From NCBI GenBank assembly GCA_948470475.1, contig OX419344.1, positions 22,934,725 to 22,998,724 on the forward strand: a stretch of DNA of 64,000 nucleotides, in the 5' to 3' direction. Below the pieces are notes generated by a model that saw only the letters and a program-made list of their open reading frames with translations, did no database searches and had not been told where the DNA came from. Below are positions 61,053 through 64,000 of the stretch, piece after piece; within the stretch, counting starts at the first letter, position 1; every line of letters starts with the position of its first letter. Position numbers and translations under genes: made by a program. This stretch comes from Galaxea fascicularis (Eukaryota; Cnidaria; Anthozoa; Scleractinia; Euphylliidae).

Positions 61053-61564
61053 ATTGGCAGAGCTTGGTGATGCAAAATGAAGTTCATGAATTGATGAATA
61101 CAGTGATTAAACACGCCGCTGGCGCCGGTGGCCAATCACTTGGTAACCTACCCTTTTATCAAACCCACGCACCCCTCCCTACCTGGCCCCCGACACAACG
61201 CTCTGATTCCCGAAGGACCCCGAAGGGGAAGCGCAGCGCATTTTGCTTATAATCTGACTTATGGAGCAGTAAAACAAAAAGCGGTTACCAAGTGAAGATT
61301 TGCCAATTTTATTCACAGCTTTACACTTGTAATTATATAAAATGAATCGCTGCTTAGTTGGCTTCACTTAACAGAACACCAGAAACCAAAAATATTTTCC
61401 TCAAGAACTTACCACAAAACATCTTCTCCGACATAAAATTTAATAAAAGCAACTCAATAAAGTACTGGTTGAGATCTTTCATTTGCAGTGACTATTTGTA
61501 CTACTTTGGTTTCATCCACTGTGTCCAGGAGTTAAAGCCTCTTTGAACACCATTATAAACAGTT
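61053..61564. other. upstream flank of TMEM164
   Basis: Likely promoter region, locally GC-rich around 61110-61240. No TATA box or specific site is claimed. Confidence 0.35.
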
Positions 61565-61797
61565 AGCCGTTTCTCGAAACCCCCGAAAATTTCCGAGCGC
61601 ATTTCAGGTTCCATAATTTCCTTCGTATTTTAAAACAAAGACATTTCCAGACATGAAATTTTGCAAAAAAAAAAAAATTGCCCTTTCGTATCTTGAAATC
61701 ATAAGAAAAGTCCAGCTTTTTTAGAATAAGTGGATCACAGTTTTTGAAATGGCTTTTCGGGCTTAAGTAGTTTACGGGACATTCGAGAAACAGGAGC
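61565..61797. mobile_element. MITE-like element, copy 2 of a two-copy family
   Basis: Same order and orientation as the copy at 20478-20709. It has GTTTCTCGAAACCCCCGAAA at the left, CTTTCGTATCTTGAAATCAT inside, and TTCGAGAAAC near the right end. It is diverged and has gained an A-run. It lies upstream of TMEM164. Confidence 0.78.
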
Positions 61798-61867
61798 CAG
61801 GCCCGTATGGAGCAGGCATGTGATGGGTGCATCAATCCCACTCCTCCTATTGTTTGTTGTTCCGGGA

Positions 61868-61880
61868 GGGGGGGGGGGGG
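61868..61880 (+). repeat. 13-G run
   Basis: Homopolymer G-run in a G-rich block, similar to those at 12680-12692, 21141-21156 and 57316-57332. Such runs are prone to assembly and length errors. Confidence 0.9.
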
Positions 61881-62021
61881 AGGTGGGGGATGAGGGGTCA
61901 ATGTATAGTATCAGCGGACACATAGTCAACTTCCAGTTTGAAAGATTTTTCTATCCAGGCCATCTGCCAAAGGTAGTCAACGATTATTATTATTATTATT
62001 GAAATCATAGATTTGTTTTCT

Positions 62022-62419
62022 ATAGAGTTCTAAAGTGATGACATCACAAAAATAAAAATTTTGAAATTATGGGATATGATGCCATATTCTTATAGAGCAT
62101 GCTAAAAGACGTCCTCATCCTAAAAATTAGCTCCGAATTGCAATTCCCCGTAGAGATATAAGGGATCAAAGTTTGATGGCATTCCATACAAACCCTTCAA
62201 AATTTGTTTCTGTTCCCTCAGTTTAGAACAGACTCAAAATTAGAGAGATTTATATGGGGCAGTATCAAATTTCAATCCTTCATATTTCAGCTGGAAATTA
62301 CAATTAAGAACTAAGTTTTGGCAAGGAACCTTTTTTAAGGATACTCCATTTGAAAATGGTGCCCAATCCCATAATTTCACAGATTTAATTTTTTGTGACG
62401 TCACACTTTAGTACTCTAT
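62022..62419. mobile_element. MITE-like element with about 50-bp inverted repeats
   Basis: Left ATAGAGTTCTAAAGTGATGA, then CATCACAAAAA and GAAATTATGGGAT; reverse-complemented right ATAGAGTACTAAAGTGTGAC, then GTCACAAAAAA and GAAATTATGGGAT. 398 bp, no coding capacity. Confidence 0.78.
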
Positions 62420-64000
62420 TGTTATTACACTCATTATTTTTCTCTGTTAAGTCATATATTAACCTTATACTTTGTGTAATGTTCCAACTGACAATGGCAG
62501 AAAGACTGCCAAAACAAAAATGTTTCCTTTTCGAAAACTATTAGTTTCTGTACACACAGTAAAATCAATTGTCACTGGCTATCAATCTGGGCCATTATTT
62601 TGAGTTTTCTACAGAAAACGTGATAGAGGCAAATTGTTATTTTAGATGACGTCAAATGACCCGGTTACTGTGACCTGTATTCCGGAACATGCAAAGTACA
62701 TTTAAGTAACATTCTTACAATGAAAACAGTAATCATGGTTCTATGGCTGCAACCCTATTACACCAACACAAATGCTGTCAAGAATAACTGATTACACACA
62801 GGACCATAAAAACGTCAAAAGAAAGTGACAGATTAGAACTTGGCATCCCTTTCAGAGAAGTTGTCTTAAAGAGTTTTATTTCAGTAAACGTTACAAAAGT
62901 AAAGCACCATTCTCTCAATCAAGATTCCAGAATAACAGAGTAAAATGAACAGTAACTCTCTTTCACACCGCAGACCTCAGGTAAATAACTATTAACAAGG
63001 CATTATTATGTTACACTTGTACTGTACCCAAATACTGAAAATTGTAACATGTAGTTTTCTTCATGAAAATTAAGGTTAATGTATGATGTAAGATGACTGA
63101 TGGGAATAACACCTGTCACCTTATACACGTACTTCTAAATTTAAAGTCTTGTTAACACTACCATTATTCAAGCCACAAGAGACCCACATTTGGGACTTCT
63201 TTCCAGGTCTGATAGTTCCAAAGGACCAGGGATTTGAAATAGCTGTCTGAGCCAACCAAAGCAGATGAATTTTTAAACTGATTTGAGTGAAAACCTAGAC
63301 AAAGTAGCTGGTGTTGAGAGGTAACTTCTGACACAGTGGGTGGTGGTGGTTTTCACCGATTGCCGGCTTCTAATGAAATCCCTGAAGGACATAATTCATT
63401 CAAAAACAAGTACAGTATAGGTACTTTAAATAATATGTTTTCCATGGGAAACAATCAAAAGAATTTAAGATTATCACCTCATCCTTTGTTGGCTTAACAA
63501 TTCAATAAACAAATGGTATTTTACATGGTTTTCAATCGCATGAAATACAAGCCATAAATAGCATTGCTCTACCTTACCTTTTAACAAACTAGTCTGTGAG
63601 CTAGTGTCCAGAGTCTAAAATATACTATCCAAATGGGGTCATTTGGGTGGCCAAGCAACGATCACCTAATATTGCGATTACCGAACTTGTATCAGATAAT
63701 TTTGTTTTTCATTTCTTTTTTGGGATTAACTTGACCCAAAACCAGTTGAATTTGTCTTCATCAATACTATCTCCAAATCCTCTTCTATTAGAAGTACTCT
63801 AGTGGCTAGTGGTCCAGTTACTAACCCAAGTTTTACCAAATTTCCACTAGTCCTGGGCTGGTGGTATACTGACGAGGTTGAGCACTGCCATCTTCATTGA
63901 CTGTCCCAATTATCCAACAGAAGATTATTGGCCATTAATAGCATTTTGTGATTTACCACTATTAGCTCTAAAACTGATATGAGCAATTTGGATTGCTTAT
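62420..64000. other. intergenic region to window end
   Basis: No exon recognised. Contains one dispersed repeat copy (63228-63340); the rest is plain AT-rich sequence. Confidence 0.45.
63228..63340 (-). repeat. dispersed repeat, copy 2 of 2
   Basis: The reverse complement reads GAAGTTACCTCTCAACACCA, GCTACTTTGTCTAGGTTTTC and GGTTGGCTCAGACAGCTATT in the same order as 48741-48862. Confidence 0.6.

Noticed and set aside
1..64000. CRISPR arrays, bacterial operons, phage or defence systems
   Set aside because: The window is spliced animal DNA; no array with uniform direct repeats and unique spacers and no operon-like gene packing was seen.
1..64000. tRNA or rRNA genes
   Set aside because: I found no cloverleaf with A and B boxes and no conserved rRNA segment by eye; a covariance-model scan would be decisive.

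Overview
This window is animal nuclear DNA, most likely from a cnidarian and probably an anthozoan such as a stony coral. It is AT-rich, has spliced genes with GT-AG introns, and carries many short inverted-repeat elements. The species call is an inference from gene content and repeat style; no bacterial or plasmid organisation was seen.

Three complete multi-exon genes were assembled by eye, all on the minus strand. (1) A four-exon Wnt ligand gene (12122 to 321, 353 codons) is most like Wnt11. (2) A seven-exon C2H2 zinc-finger gene (52377 to 43754, 731 codons) has seven fingers between acidic, low-complexity flanks. (3) A six-exon TMEM164 gene (61052 to 55325, 275 codons) encodes a multipass membrane acyltransferase homologue. 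Every exon junction in the three models is in phase and uses a GT donor and AG acceptor visible in the sequence.

Layout: 1-12.2 kb holds Wnt11, including a 9.3-kb third intron with two inverted-repeat elements and a 106-bp tandem array. 12.2-43.2 kb is a gene-poor stretch upstream of Wnt11. It holds a possible CARD-like exon (about 33.9 kb), a non-LTR retrotransposon relic (39.8-40.3 kb), a PIF/Harbinger-type relic (41.4-42.1 kb), several MITE-like elements and a 31-bp perfect hairpin (38.0 kb). 43.2-52.4 kb is the zinc-finger gene, with element-rich introns and a second long hairpin in intron 1. 52.4-55.3 kb is intergenic and holds a pogo-like MITE. 55.3-61.1 kb is TMEM164. 61.1-64 kb is intergenic with more MITEs.

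The three genes show no sign of acting together: one is a secreted signal, one a nuclear DNA-binding protein and one a lipid-remodelling membrane enzyme. I did not find a clearly new biological system. The observations most worth checking are the two long hairpins (possible small-RNA precursors), the 106-bp repeat that is both tandem and dispersed, the nested and splice-site-adjacent element insertions, the Harbinger relic and the CARD-like fragment.
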